Assembly (NCBI GenBank): GCA_031841125.1
Contig: CM063112.1
Location: 65,740,057 to 65,804,056 of the forward strand
Source: Acanthococcus lagerstroemiae
Lineage: Eukaryota; Arthropoda; Insecta; Hemiptera; Eriococcidae
Reading direction: 5' to 3'
Length of the DNA stretch: 64,000 bases
Below, one piece after another: positions 1 to 13,030 of this stretch; the stretch's first letter is position 1, and each line of letters opens with the position of its first letter. The notes beneath the pieces are model-generated. The model was not told the DNA's origin and made no database searches. It worked only from the letters and a program-made list of their open reading frames with translations. The translations under genes were made by a program, and so were the position numbers.

Positions 1-3000
1 AGGTGAGACCAGTCTGCTATTTTAAATTTGTTGTACTTATTTAAGAAATCAGCTTTAGCATAATTAAAAAACTCAGTACTACCGATTTCATCAGTACATT
101 TATTGCTTACTGTGAACTAATGACAAAGTTCATTTTCCTGAAATTGTCGCACCATTGAGAGTTCTATTTCATATTCTCATTAGGTCTCTTCCAGGACTTC
201 GGAAAGTAGATCTAGTACGCTTTTAGTTTCAAAAAGATTACATGGACCAGAAAAAGAACTAATACATACTTCTGATCGCTTAGTAAAGATTTTAAACCAT
301 TTCACCGCCCCCTCCACCTAAGTTAAATGCATTCCACTGGAGTGCCATGCATTTTTTTAGCGAGGGAAAGGGGAGTGAAATGGTTAAAAATCTTGAAAAT
401 TTCAATTTACAAGCAAGAGAAGTTATAATATTACTAATTTGCGCGCGTGAAACCACCACTAAATAATGCCAGGACTGACGGCTCAGGAGAGGGAGAGGGC
501 ATTTACACATTTCGAGTGCATATTCGTAGCTTTGGAAAAGTTGGTTTGCATACTTTTTTATGCAATTTTCATTTCTTTTTTTCAAAATGAGTTTTCCGAT
601 GACGAAATTGCTAAGTTTCGTGAAAAATTTAATTTTGAATCTAGAAACATTTTTTTCCTAATGGTTCAGAATTTCCTCCACTTTTAGAATATGCTGACGA
701 TGATTCCTTTATCTCTTTCCATTATGGTGTTTTGAGTACCTACCGAAATGTATCGGGGAAAACCCTTAAGTAAATCCCATGTTAAACTTCAAGGCCCGCG
801 AGGCATTCAAAAAAATAGAAAATTTGATGTTGGTACTTTCAGGTCATGAACAGAAACTTCAGGGAGTGTCGCGGTCAATGTTTAGAAATCTTTGAACATA
901 AGAGCCACTCCAATGTGCACGTTTTTTATACTTCTTGCACAGTTTTTGGTAGTATGTATTAACAAGGAGGAATTTTCTCGGGTCTGTTGGATGTTTATAT
1001 TCGTTATCGTTATGATTTAATATTGTTAATATCATGAAAATTTAATTAATCTTACCTATTTATTCTAATTATTTATCATTATATTATTATTAGGTATTAT
1101 TATTATTATTGAACTGAATTGAATAAATGTTTATTCAACTTGAATATCTTTTAACAAAAACATACATACCTCACCCCTATGCGCTACAAGCGCGAGCGGA
1201 GTGAGGGAATAATAATAAGAAACATATAGATTTGGACAAAAGAAAAAGAAATAAGTTATATAAATAAGGGTACCTGAAAAAAGAGGGGGGGGAAACAGAT
1301 CGAGCGTGCATATAAATTACTAGGTGACATCATTTGGAGAAAAGTAAAAAATAAATAAGTAATATAAATAAAGGTATCTGAAAAAGAAAACGAGGGGAAA
1401 AAACAGATCGAGCGTATTTTCAAATGTAAAAAGTAAAAGTAAAAAGGATACGGTAACTTGAAAAAGGCATGCAATGCAACGTAAAAAATAAAGAAAGTAT
1501 AAATAAATAAGTTGAACCGAGCTATAGACTACTTTTGTAACAGACAAATCATTTATGTACGTGAGAAATAAATAAATACGGGCACAAGAAACACGAAAGC
1601 AAACAAGAGGCAAATAGATAGTAAACAAAAATAAAAATAAGGTAAACAGATATAGCATGCAATAGCAATGACTGGTTAGGTTGACATGGCACAGTGAAAC
1701 CCGCAAAAGAAAAAAAAAAATTAACTAAGTAAAAATAAAAATAAAAAGAGAACACAGACAATAACAATTAAATTCAATAGACATGGACATACAGAAAACG
1801 GAAAACGGAAAACACGGGAAAACAAAAGCAAAAGCGCTGATTCACAGGACACAACGGGAGTAAACAATAAAGATAGATAGAAAAAGCTACGGAATACCAG
1901 GGACACCCCGTCATTAAAATAAGAGACTGATACGTTGCGTTAACATGATACCACACAATGATATGCGACGATGCAATGATACGATGTGCTAGAATTCAAA
2001 TATTATAAGAGATTGAATAGTCCTGTATCTAGGTAGGTAACTGAAAACTACTGCAAATTAAGTATACATAAGGTATAACTACATAATTATGCATGTCTAG
2101 GTAGGTGCCAGTAATTACCTATAAGATGCATTCTCATATTTTCAGCATCGAATACATATTAGCGAACCAGATGCCTATACGCCATGGCGATTACAGATAG
2201 AACGCTCGTATGCTAAGTAGTAAGTAGGCATGAGTACGGTCGAACGAAGCTAGATTAGATGCAAAAAAGAAAACATAAATTTTTCAAATGAAGAAGAAAA
2301 CGAGTGAACGAATAAATAAGTAGGTAAGTATAAGTAAGTAAGTATATGAGAAAGAACGAAAGAAAAATGAAAGAGAAAATCAAGTTGATGAAATACATTA
2401 TATGTACATCTCTGAGATTGCGATTAGTAAAATACGTATATATAACCTGATTAAATAAGTAGCTTCAGGTAAACTGCAAAATGAATGGAGAAAGTTTTAT
2501 AAGCAAGTTACTCCGATTACAATATTATGGCGTGTAAGCAGCTTACGAACTACCTGTGTAGATAGATGGACACGGAGAATATGGAAGCAAAAATAAAGCG
2601 CATAATATTTCAAATATCTGCTATTGCACCACAGATAACCCACATAATACTATGAAACTATCAACTGCCATGAGAAAATCATATTTATTACAAATATCTT
2701 CTCCCTACAGAATATATTATGAAGCGTAATAATATAAACGCCTGCTATATCTTTTCTACATTTTCAGACGACCATCAAATTTTTATCTAATTCAACTTGA
2801 AACAGCTATATACGTAGAATCAAAAACGTTGGCTATAAAATTGATTCAAAATTTTTAAATTATTGTTGAACGAAATTTTTCACGGTCGTATGGAGAATGT
2901 TCTACCCGATGCTCTTTTTTTTCTTCTTCAAAACTAATATAACGACAAATATACTAGCTTTGTTGAATAGGTACCATAGGTTAGGAATCCCGAAATTTTA

Positions 3001-3879
3001 ATGCCTAGCATTATACGGTGGTGTACCACATAATATGTTACGGAGGGGAGAGGGAATGAAATAAGTACCTAAGCATTTTATTTATAACTAGGGGGCTCCG
3101 CCCCCTGCCCGCTTCGCGGGCCCACCCCCGGAGTTAATGAAATATAGGTTAATTTGCATTATAGAAACACAGAATTTATTTTATGTATATAGGAAAAAAA
3201 GTTAACCTCTATGAGGATGCACCTATTATCATTACACAGAGATACACCTTATGTAAATATCAAACTACAGTATATGCATATACTGTAACTATTTCAAATT
3301 TAGAAGTGTCCACAGCAGGTAAAGTCGTTGATACATAGAGATAGATGTTCTCATACTGTCCGAGAGAAAAAAGCAGTTTTAATCAAAACATGTATTTTTT
3401 CGACTTCACATCAAGTTTACTGTTTCAAGGGAGACACATTGGAAATGTTAAACAAAGGCTAAAGAAATCAAGTAAAACTTCATTTTTCTACATGCACAGT
3501 TCTAATTATGGATCTTAAATATGATAGGTTGTCATAACAAATGTATTAATATTATTCAGAAGTGAGTTTATCTACTTTACATATGAAAAACAATATAGCC
3601 TATTACATGCAAAAAATTGAATTTTGTTTAGGCTTTACTCCATTTTAATTCATTATCGATCGAGTAACCATTTTTTACGATTTTTTGGACTTCTGAGTAT
3701 ACGTTCCCTTTTGAAATTTCTAGTTATGGTCCCTCGAGAGAAATTCAAGAACATAAAAATACTACATAAATCAATGATTCGTGAGTTAAATACTATTACG
3801 GCTACAAATTTCACTGTTCTGATATACCTTATGACTCTTTAAAAGACTTCGAACAAAAAAATAAACAGGGGCTCACGGA
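1..3879. other. AT-rich non-coding DNA, no gene seen
   Basis: No convincing coding region or splice-joined exon set is visible on either strand. The open frames on the minus strand at about 1,250-1,960 come from A/G-rich low-complexity DNA read as Phe/Leu/Tyr-rich peptides. They have no domain and are rejected. Short ATT runs occur near 1,080-1,110 and GTAA/GTAG-type simple repeats near 2,320-2,345. If the exon at 24.6 kb is real, this stretch may be intron of that minus-strand gene. Confidence 0.6.
3091..3121. repeat. Pair of adjacent GC hairpins
   Basis: Two short perfect hairpins lie one base apart. The first (3091-3105) pairs GGGGGC with GCCCCC around a TCC loop. The second (3107-3121) pairs GCCCGC with GCGGGC around a TTC loop. 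They stand out sharply in AT-rich surroundings and follow a CTAG. GC hairpins next to CTAG-like ends are known at the 3' ends of Helitrons, but no Helitron body or matching 5' end was seen, so this is only a resemblance. Confidence 0.6.
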
Positions 3880-4600
3880 AAATTATTTCTTAAGCCGACC
3901 AAATGGAGAATTCAATTTCCGAAGTTGGGGTCGGGGTCAACCCAACGGATCCACAATAGATCTGAATCGAAAAAAGTTAACCATGAAAAATCTTGAGAGG
4001 CTGAAAGATCGAGAATTAGATTTGCGGAATTGGGGTGGAGACAATCCATCGGGTCCACAATATTATATTATTATTTTTATTTACTGAGAGTGTTATTGCC
4101 TTTTGCTGCTATAATCTAACTATTATTAAAACAAACGTAAATTATTAGAAGAGGGTTAACGTATTATTTGAATTGAAAAAGTAAGACGTTCACCAAGAAT
4201 AACATTGAGAAGCCGGAAAATCGAGTTTTAGGTTTTCGTCGTAGGTGGGAGAGTTATTCCTTGATCCACAAAAGATCTCGATTAAAAATAAGGGGCTTAT
4301 GGAAAATTGTTTTTCAACACCTACAATCAAGAATCTGATTATCGGAGTTGGGGTGCGGTCAACCCCTCGGAATCACAAATTATTTCAATCAAGAAAAAAG
4401 TTCACCAACAAAAACTCGAAAGTATACTCTTTTGGTGTTGGGGGCGCGAGTCCACGTTTCCAGTGTACAAAATGTAGCAGTTGAAAAAAAGGGAGGTTTA
4501 CGTAAAAGAATTCAGAAATTTGAAGAATCGAGAATTAGATTTCCAGAGTTCAGGGTGGGCTTCACCCCTCAAGTCCACAATAGCTTCCGTCTTTCAGTTC
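3880..4600. repeat. Satellite array, left block
   Basis: Degenerate tandem units of roughly 110-118 bp share recurring words: AAAATCGAGAATTAGA, then TTCGGAGTTGGGG, GGTCAACCCCTCGG, CCACAAAAGATT, and GGTTCACGGAAAATTATT. The same units build the larger block at 7.2-11.7 kb. The block holds a unique-looking 100-bp insert (about 4,050-4,150, starting GGGTCCACAATATTATATT) that is repeated almost exactly at about 10,500-10,600, so this segment and 10,425-11,046 are copies of one duplication. Open frames within it are chance products. Confidence 0.85.
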
Positions 4601-4928
4601 CACGTTCTCGTCAGAGAACTGGGGCCCTGGGTGGCAAAGATAAGCGCAGGATAAAAAAAAATGGAAAAGCTACGTGGAGGCGTATGCCCAAAAATGGGCG
4701 GAGGTACTCACACACACACACACGTTTGGTCGACAAACGGCGCAAAATGTGTCTGCCCATTAAAATTTTTCAATCTCATTATTTCTCTCTAAATTGATCA
4801 GCGCCGCCGCACGTTTTTCGACTGTCGTCGCAACATACGCTTATTTCATTTTTGTAAGTATTTTATAAATGCAGGCGGCGGCGCACCGGGCATTTGCCCG
4901 AATCGCCCTATGACTTATCCGCCCCTGG

Positions 4929-5170
4929 AAGAGGCTCAAGGTGATAGGTCCACTTTCATTGAGTAGACTGTAAAAAATACATGTATGTGCTTTGTAATAC
5001 AGTACAAACATAAAGATGTATGCACTGTGACGAAATTAGGAGGCCCACAGTATACCAAAGAACCTTCAGATGTAAGTAGCATCTTCTGGATGCCCCGTGT
5101 AATGAAAGCGAGGCCTCATTCAGAAAATAAATATTTGTGTTTGAAACCATGATGCATTGCAAAGGAGTAG
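4929..5170 (+). repeat. 240-bp inverted repeat, left copy
   Basis: This segment is matched in inverted orientation by 11,765-12,010 over its whole length. Shared words include GAGGCTCAAGGTGATAGGTCC at one end (matched by its complement near 12,000) and GCATTGCAAAGGAGTAG / CTATTCCTTTGCAATG at the other. Both copies therefore give nearly the same chance peptide. The two copies bracket the LINE and most of the satellite array, which suggests either ends of a composite unit or two insertions of one short repeat. Confidence 0.8.
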
Positions 5171-5429
5171 TTGATTTCAGCAGGTTTTCAAGTTACTGGC
5201 CTACCTATCGTTCTTTTTCTTTGCAGCGTATCCATAGTTGAGTACTTTTACTCCCTATTTGTTGCTATCTGCCCTCGCCAGATGCCCCACATATTTCCAC
5301 TTAAATTGTTCGACATTATATCCTATATCCTCGCCTCCAGCCATTTCGTACAGTTTTCCATTTGAGATTTTGTCTACCCATCGCAGTCCTAGAAGTTTCC
5401 TCAACATAGATCTGAACGTAATTTGTAGC

Positions 5430-7150
5430 TTCACGATTTGTCTCCTGTAAGGGACCAGGTTTGTACTCCATACTTGAGGGCGGGTACCGTTGAGCTATTT
5501 AGTGTTTCCATTTTGAGGAAGGTGTTGAAATTCCGGCAAAAAATACATTTTCGTGCCCAGAGGTTGTTCCACCCCTTTTTAATATGCCTCATAATTCCTT
5601 TATCTCTTTCTTCGAAACTAATAATAATCTGTCCCACAGATATTCGATTCTGTTACCTCTTCTATCTCTTGCCCATCGATTATTAGATTTTTTCTTTCCA
5701 TTCTTCCGATTATTTTTGATTTGCTACCATTCAGTTTGAGGCCAGCTTTTTTTGCATTCCCTCAATAGCTTTTCTGCCATTTTCTTCAACTCCTTACTAT
5801 TTTCTGTAAATAAGATAATATAATTTGCGTACCTTAAATTACTTAGAAATTCTCCATTTATTTTTAGTCCCCTTCTTTTCCACTTCAGATTGCGAAATAC
5901 ATCTTCCAAAATGCAGTTGAAGAGGTTTGGCGACAAGGTATCCCCTTGTTGAACTCCGCTCCCGATTTCGAATTCCCTCCCTTTGCTTTTAAGGCTAGCT
6001 CTTGCACTCAAATTTGCATAGTAATTCTGTATATGACTTTAATAAACCCACTTTCAATTCCCTTATTTTCCAGTGCTTTTAACATATACTTATGATCCAC
6101 TGAATCAACTGCCTCATGAAAGCCTATGCAAAATATTTCAATTTCTACATCATATTCGTGTGTTTTTTCAATAATTTGGCTCACAACGAAAATATTCTTT
6201 ACAGTTGAGAAGCCTTTTCTGAATCTCGCCTGTTCACTCCCCTGATGATTTGAATCCAAATGGTTATACATACGTCTTTTTAACACTGCCATACATGCTT
6301 TAAAGATGTTCGATGTTAAGCATATTGGCCTGTAATTTTCAATGAGTTCCTCCCTCCTTGTTTGTGTAATAATATTATTTTGGCCAAGTTCCACTGTTTT
6401 GGACATGTTTTCATAATTCCGATTTTGTTAAATATTTTAACCTGGTGTGGCACTCTCTGATCGCCAAACCTTTTCAGCATTTCGTTCGTAATTCCATCCG
6501 GTCCTGGGGCTATGTCATTTTTCAGTCTACATATTTAGTACGTATTCCACTTCTCTCTCCATTATTTCCGGGATTTCTTCCTCCTTTCACCCTCCAGTTT
6601 TTGCTATTTTCATGAGCTCGTTTTGCTCGCGGTAAAAGTCCTCGTAAAAAATTGTTGCTGCCTCTACAATTTCTTCTTGATTTTGAGTCACTTTTCCTGT
6701 CTGATCTTTTAGCTTCAGCATAACGTCTCTCCCGCCATCGAGTTCGAGCCTAACTTTTTTGGTGGACCAACTTTCTTCCAAAATATCTGGAATTTTTTCC
6801 TAATCATATTTCTTAATATGTTCTCTAACATTTTTCTTCACCAATTTTTGTATTTTAATTCGCTCAGGTTTGTCCAATGGTGTTTTATTTCTATTTTTCC
6901 AAAGGTTATTCTTCCTGATTCGAGAGTCTATTTTGAAAGCTTATCCCTGGTTTTCTCTTTAACCCTTGTCACTCCAAACTCTTCAACCGTGTTTTTTAAA
7001 GCTTGATCCATACTGTCGTAAAAATTTTCCTCGACTTTCATTTCCTCTTGCACTGATTTTAGTTTCTGGCGTGCGTCCTCTTCCTTTCTGACTGGGATAA
7101 TCCGCCTTCTTCTCCCTTTACCCTTCCTGTGATTTTCATACTGGACTCAC
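5430..7150 (-). mobile_element. RTE-like LINE remnant, 5'-truncated
   Basis: Read on the minus strand, several broken frames together form a non-LTR retrotransposon reverse transcriptase. Upstream is a linker region (6,781-6,587). Next comes the RT start with ENYRPI and FRKGFSTVKNIF (6,406-6,008). Then comes a palm part with GVQQGDTLSPNLFN and a decayed catalytic box reading RYANYIILF where FADD is expected (6,011-5,724). Last is a C-terminal part with VPALKYGVQTW (5,637-5,431). Frames are interrupted and the catalytic aspartates are lost, so it is dead. No endonuclease domain is seen upstream of about 7,150. It interrupts the satellite array. Confidence 0.85.
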
Positions 7151-7189
7151 TGCGCCGGGATGCTCAATTACTTATCCACATGAGATTTC

Positions 7190-10100
7190 AATTCACAGAG
7201 GGTCGCCAATAAAGTCTCGAAAATTGAGAAACAGATTTTCGAAGTTGGAGGTGGGGGACACCCCTCCAACTCATGAAAGATGAAATAGGAAAAATAAAAA
7301 GTTCAACCAGATCCGAAAAATCGATAGTTAAATTTTCAAAGCTGGGGCGACAATCTATCTCTTGGCTTCATAAAACTACCGATCGAAACAAACAATCAAG
7401 TTTATGAAACATAAGTTTCAAAATTCGAACAACCGGGAAAAAGGGGGTCACCTCTCGAGTCCACAAAAGATTCAGATCGTGAGAATAAAAACTACTCGAA
7501 GAATAAGCATTAAATTCTGAAGAATCGAGAATTAAATTTTCAACGCCTGAGGCGGGGGTCCACCATCAGATCACCAAAACAATTAGATGGGGGGGGGGGG
7601 AAATTTGTGACTGTCCATACTGAAAGGGCACTTCGGTCCAAAAAAATCGACTTTGAGATTATGTTCGATTTTGGTAGGTCAAAGAGTACTGTTTAACACT
7701 GTGAGTCTCTGAACTCGAAAAAGCAAAAGTGATAGAGCGCAAGAGTGGACGTCTATAGGCTGTCGCGTTCTCGAGATTCCCGTTTGAATCTTTAAGTGTC
7801 TCCTGTAAAATTAATGTTTTGGACCGACGTGCCCTTTTAATTTGGACGGTCACATTTATCGAAAAATAATGTTTAAAGTAGATAAACGGCTGCACGAAAG
7901 ATCCCAATTGAAAAAATAAAAAGGTCTCCAAAAATATTTTTAAAGACCGAAAAATTGAGAATTCTACTCCTCGGGTCCATAAAACACTTCCGATCAGAAC
8001 AAAAGAGTTTCAAGGAGAATTATTTCTTAAGTCTGAAAAATCGAGAATTTGATTTTCGGAGTTGGGAGTGGAGTCCACCCCTTAGATGCACAAAGTAGTT
8101 AGATCGACAAAATAAGGGGTTCGCGGAAAAGTACTGTTCAAGACGGAAAATCATGAATTAGACTTACAGAATTGGGAGCGGGGTGCACTCCTCAGCCCCC
8201 AAAAATCTACGAATTGAAAAAATAAAAAGGTTACCAAAAATATTTTTATAGGCCGAAAATTCGTGAATTAGAATGTTCGGACTTGTGGGTGGGGGCACCA
8301 CCCTTCGAGTCCACAGGAGGCTTAATACAACAACTATGGTTTTACGGAAAACAATTTTTCAAGCCTGTAGATTTTCGGCATGTAAGTGGGGGTCCACCCC
8401 TTGGATCCATAAAAGACTTCGATCCAACATAAATATAAGTTTAGCAAAAGATGATTTTTAAGCCTGGAAAATCGAGATTTTAATTTCCAAGTCTGGGGTG
8501 GGGTCAACTCTTCGGTCTCACATAAGATTTCAATTGAAAAAATAAACAATCACCAGGAATAAATTTGAGAGGCTGAAAATCGAGAATTAGATTTCTGGGG
8601 TTTAGGGTGAGGGTTTACCCCTCAGATCCACAAAACACTTCGATTAACAAAATAAGAGGTTCACAGACAATTGTCGTTCAAGCCTGAAAAATCGAGACAA
8701 ATGTCCGAAGTTGGGAGTGTGGTCAAAGCCTCGGAGAAATGAAGAGTTCATCAAAAATAATTTAAAGGCCGAAAAATCAAGAATTGTTGAGGCAAGAATC
8801 CACCTTTCGAGTCTAAAAAATGTGACAATCGAAATGAGAGGAGGTTTATGAAAGATAATTCAGACGATTGAAAAATCGAGAATTAGATTTTCGGGTTCAG
8901 GATGGGCCCCACCCTCAAGTCCGCAATAGATTTTATCAAAAAAACAAAATAAATATTTAAAATTCAAAATCGAAAATTAGACTTTCGGAGTTGCGGTGTA
9001 GTTTACCTATCAGATCCACAAAATACTTCGACCAACGAAACAGAGGTTCACGGAACATTATTGTTCAAGACTGAAAAATCGAGAAGTAGACTTCCAGAGG
9101 CGAAAAATATTTTTAAAGGGCAAAAAATCGAAAATTAGATTTTCGGAATTCGGGTGGGATTCCACTCCTCGGGTCCAACAAAGACTTCGATCAGAAAAAT
9201 AAGGGGATCGCCGAAAATTATCTTTCACGTCAGAAAAATCGAGTATTAGATTTCCAGGGTTGGGGCCGGGTCAACCCATCGGGACTGAACCATTTGACCC
9301 CGCAAATGATAACAACTGAAAAATGGAAAAGGTCACTAAAAATATTTCTAAAGGCCAAAAAATCGAGAATTAGATTTTCGGAGTTCGGGTGGGGCACCAC
9401 CCCGCGGCTCCACCAAAGACTTCGATCAGAAAAATAAGGGGGTTCATCAAAAATTATTTTTCACGTCAGAAAAATCGAGAATTTGACTTCCAGAGTTGGA
9501 GGTGGGGTCAACACATCGGGACCACAATAGATTTGAATCGAAAAAATAAAAATTTCATCAAGAATAAATCTGAAAGCCGGGAAAATCGAGATTTATATTT
9601 TAGCATGCAACGGGGGGACGGGGGGTCTATCCCTTGGGTTTACATATGATTTCGATCGAACAATAGAGCTTTCAATACCTACCAAACAAGAATTTCATGA
9701 CCGGAGTTGGGGGCGAGGAATCTTCCCCTCTGATCCATATAATATATCGATTAACAAAGTAAAGGGTCCAAAGAAAACTTGTTGAAGACTGAAGAATCAA
9801 GAATTAGACTTCCGGAGTTGGGAGCAGTGTCAATCCTTTGGTCCTATAGAAAACATGAACAGTTCATCGAAAGTAATTTTTTAAAGGCCGAAAAATCAAT
9901 AATTACACTTTCAGGGTTTGGACGGGGGGTCTACTTTTTGAGTCTACAGAATGTATCAATCGCAAAAAGAAGTTAAAAACAATTGCAAAGTTTGAAGCAT
10001 CGAGAGGTAGATTTCCAGGAGTTCGGGATGCGTTTTACCTCTCGAATCCACATTAGATTTCGACCGAAAAATAAATTATAGCAACAATACGTACTTTTAA

Positions 10101-11735
10101 AGGCCAAAATATCGAAAATAATATTTTTGTGATTGGGGGTTGGGGATGGGGAGGGGGCACCCGTCTGATCCACAAAAAGCTTCGATCAACAAAATGAGAG
10201 GTTCGCGGAAAATTATTTATAAAGCCTGAATATTCGAGAATTGGACTTCCAACGTTGGGGGTGTGGTCGACCCCTCGGCCCCATAAAAGATTCCAATTGA
10301 AATACAAAAATGGTCACCAAAAATATTTCTGACGATCGAAAAATCACGAATTAGATTTTCGAAGTTGTGGGCGGCGGATCACTCGTCCTCGGGTCCACAA
10401 AATACTGCGAACAAAGAAATAAGCATGGGCTCACGGAAAATTATTTCTTAAGCCGATAAAATAAAGAATTCAATTTCCGGAGTTGGGGACGGAGACAGTC
10501 CATCGGGTCCACAATATTATATTATTATTTTTATTTACTGAGAGTGTTATTGCCTTGCTGCTATAATCTAACTATTATTAAAACAAACGTAAATTATTAG
10601 ACGAAGATTAACGTATTATTTGAATTGAAAAAATAAGTCGTTCACCAAGAATAACTTTGAGAATCTGAAAAATCGAGTTGTTTTTTTTTTCGTCGTGGGT
10701 GGGAGAGTTATTCCTTGATCCACAAAAGATCTCGATTAAAAATAAGGGGTTTATGGAAAATTGTTTTTCAACATCTATAATCGAGAATTTGATTTCCGGA
10801 GGTGGGGTGTGGTCTACCCCACGGATCCACGAATTATTTCAATAAATAAATAAATAAAAAAGTTCACCAACGAAAACTCGAAAATATACTCTTTTGGTGT
10901 TGGGGGCGCGACTCTACTTTTCCCGTGTAGAAAATGTATCAGTTGAAAAAAGGGGAGGCTTACGTAGAATAATTCAGAAATTTGAAGAATCGAGAATTAG
11001 ATTTTCAGAGTTCAGGACGGGCTTCACCCCTCAAGTCCACAATAGATTTTATTCAAAAAAATTAAAGGTTCACGAAAAATGAATATTGAAGTCCGAAGAT
11101 TCGAGAATTTGATTTTCGGAGTTGGGGTTGAGGGTCCACATGTCGAATCCACAAAATACTTCGATCAACAAAATAAGGGGTTCGCGGAAAATTATTGTTC
11201 AAGCCTGAAAAATCAATAATTAGACTTCCGGAGTTGAGGTGATGGTCCACCCCTCGGAACCACAACAGACTTAAACAATCGAAAATCATTTTTCACGTTA
11301 GAAATATCGAGAGTTTGATTTGCAGAGTTGAGGGCGGGGTCAGCTCATCGGGACTCAACCATTAGACCCCACAAATGATTACAACTAAAAAACGGAAAAG
11401 GTCACTAAAAAGATTTCTAAAGGCCAAAAAATTGAGGATTCGATTTTCGAGGTTGGGGGTGGGGTTTCATTCCTCGGATCCACAAAATAATTTAGAAGTT
11501 TGAAGAATCGAATGTTATATTTTTGGAGTTAGGGTGGGGGTCTACCCCAGGTTCCACAAATTACTTCGATCAACAAATTAAGTGGTTCACAAATTCGAGA
11601 ATTAGACTTCTGGAATTGGACCCACGAAAGATTCCAATTGCAAAAATTAACAGAGGTCATCAAAAATATTCTTCAAGGCCGAAAAATCGAGAATTAGATT
11701 TTCAATGTTAGGGTGGGGAGCACCTTCCGTTTTTC
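7190..11735. repeat. Satellite array, main block, about 113-bp units
   Basis: About forty degenerate units follow one another. Two flavours tend to alternate. One carries TTCGATCAACAAAATAAGGGG, a GGAAAATTATT.TTCAAG run and AGACTTCCGGAGTTGGGG. The other carries AAAAATAAAAAGGTCACC, AAATATTTTTAAAGGCC and AGATTTTCGGAGTTGGGG. This hints at a dimeric higher-order unit of about 225 bp. Local duplications are visible, for example 9,288-9,382 with 11,360-11,450. No coding capacity is supported. Unit length was estimated by eye from the spacing of the AATCGAGAATT word. Confidence 0.85.
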
Positions 11736-11764
11736 AGTTACATGTTTAAAACTGCTGAAATGAG

Positions 11765-12010
11765 CTATTCCTTTGCAATGTATTATGGTTTCATACACAA
11801 ACATTTATTTTCTGAATGAGGCCTCGCTTTCATTACACGGGGCATCCACAAGATGGCTATTTACATCTGAAAGTTCTTTGGTACACTGTGGGCCCCCTAA
11901 TTTCGTCTCAGTGCGCACATCTTTCTGTTGTACTGTATTACAAAGCACATACATGTGTTTCTTTACGGTCTACTCAATGAAAGTGGACCTATTACCTTGA
12001 GCCTCTTCCC
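11765..12010 (-). repeat. 240-bp inverted repeat, right copy
   Basis: Inverted partner of 4,929-5,170. It lies just outside the right edge of the satellite array. The array edge itself (TTCCGTTTTTCAGTTACATG at about 11,727) resembles the edge of the left block (TTCCGTCTTTCAGTTCCACG at about 4,587), so both array ends stop at the same sequence. Confidence 0.8.
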
Positions 12011-12098
12011 CTACGGCAAACATACCCTCTGGACCCACATAAGATTTCAATTAAAAAATAAACAGTCACCAAAAATGACAGCATAGGTGTAGTCAGAC

Positions 12099-12151
<53 letters not shown>
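12099..12151. repeat. (TAA)n microsatellite at LINE 3' end
   Basis: About seventeen uninterrupted TAA/ATA repeats. On the minus strand this is an (ATT)n tail directly after the last LINE coding remains. That is the usual look of the 3' end of RTE- and I-type LINEs, which end in short tandem repeats rather than poly-A. Confidence 0.9.
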
Positions 12152-13030
12152 TGCCATTTGAAATTCTTTTCCCTCATCAGGTGCCTCGCATATTTCAATT
12201 TTAATTTTCTGATTATGTAGCCAATATCCTTTACATTAATTCTTTCTTTGATGTCCAGAAGCTTAATTTTGTCTTTTAATTTGATTTTTAGGATGTTCCT
12301 AAACATTGAATTTTGCATAACTTTTAACTTCTTTAAATGTCTCTAGCTATTGGCCACATCTGGGCCCCATGTGTTGCCACTGGGAGCACACAGGTACTTA
12401 CGATTCTTGCTTTTGTTTTAATTTTCATGTTGCTTTTAAAAATATGTTTTTGTGCCCAACATGCTTTCCATGAGTTATTTATACAAATTTTAATTTCCTT
12501 ATTACTTATGTTTTTGAAAGATACAGTTTGTCCTAAGTACTTGTATTCATCGACCATCTCTAGTTCTGCTGCGCTGGATCAAAGGTATTTGTCCTTTTTC
12601 CCATCTTTCGTCATAATTTTGGATTTCCCCAGGTTGATCGATAATCCTACATTAGCCCCTTGTTGTGCCAAATCTTCTATCATTATATTTATTTCTTTAC
12701 TGTTTTTACCTATTAATACGATGTCATCGGCAAATCTGAAATTATTAATCTGCACGCCATCTATCTTCAGCCCGTAACTATCCCAGTCCAATTTTCTGAA
12801 AAGATCCTCCACAGTACAGCATTAAAGATGTTTGGTGACACTGGATCTCCCTGTTTGACTCCCCTACCCACCTTAAATATATCCCCCTTTTTTGTCCAGT
12901 GAAATATATGCTACCGAGTTTTGGTATAAATTTTGCTAATAATATTTTCGGGAACTCCTTGCGATGCTAGAGCATTCCAGGCGCTATGGTGACTGATAAA
13001 TGAAATCAAAGGCCTTATTAAAATTGATGA
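12150..13030 (-). mobile_element. RTE-like LINE 3' fragment
   Basis: Minus-strand frames encode the end of a reverse transcriptase of the same general type as the copy at 5.4-7.1 kb. From about 13,020 there is a KAFD-like RT start, then LEDLFRKLDWD, then an intact NNFRFADDIVLIGK catalytic box (12,812-12,579), EYKYLGQTVSF (12,557-12,333), and a tail region with KYARHLMREKNFKWH (12,318-12,180). Frameshifts and stops separate the parts. It is strongly 5'-truncated, as expected from incomplete reverse transcription. It ends in the (ATT)n tail. Confidence 0.85.

Noticed and set aside
1256..1956. Several overlapping minus-strand open frames rich in Phe, Leu and Tyr
   Set aside because: They arise from A/G-rich low-complexity DNA, overlap each other in different frames and show no domain.
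4245..4797. Overlapping plus-strand frames of 79 and 149 codons
   Set aside because: They lie across satellite units and the adjoining repeat; the text recurs with stops in other units, so it is not a conserved coding sequence.
3880..11735. Tandem array considered as CRISPR
   Set aside because: Units are long, diverged and continuous without constant repeat/unique spacer structure, and the genome is eukaryotic.
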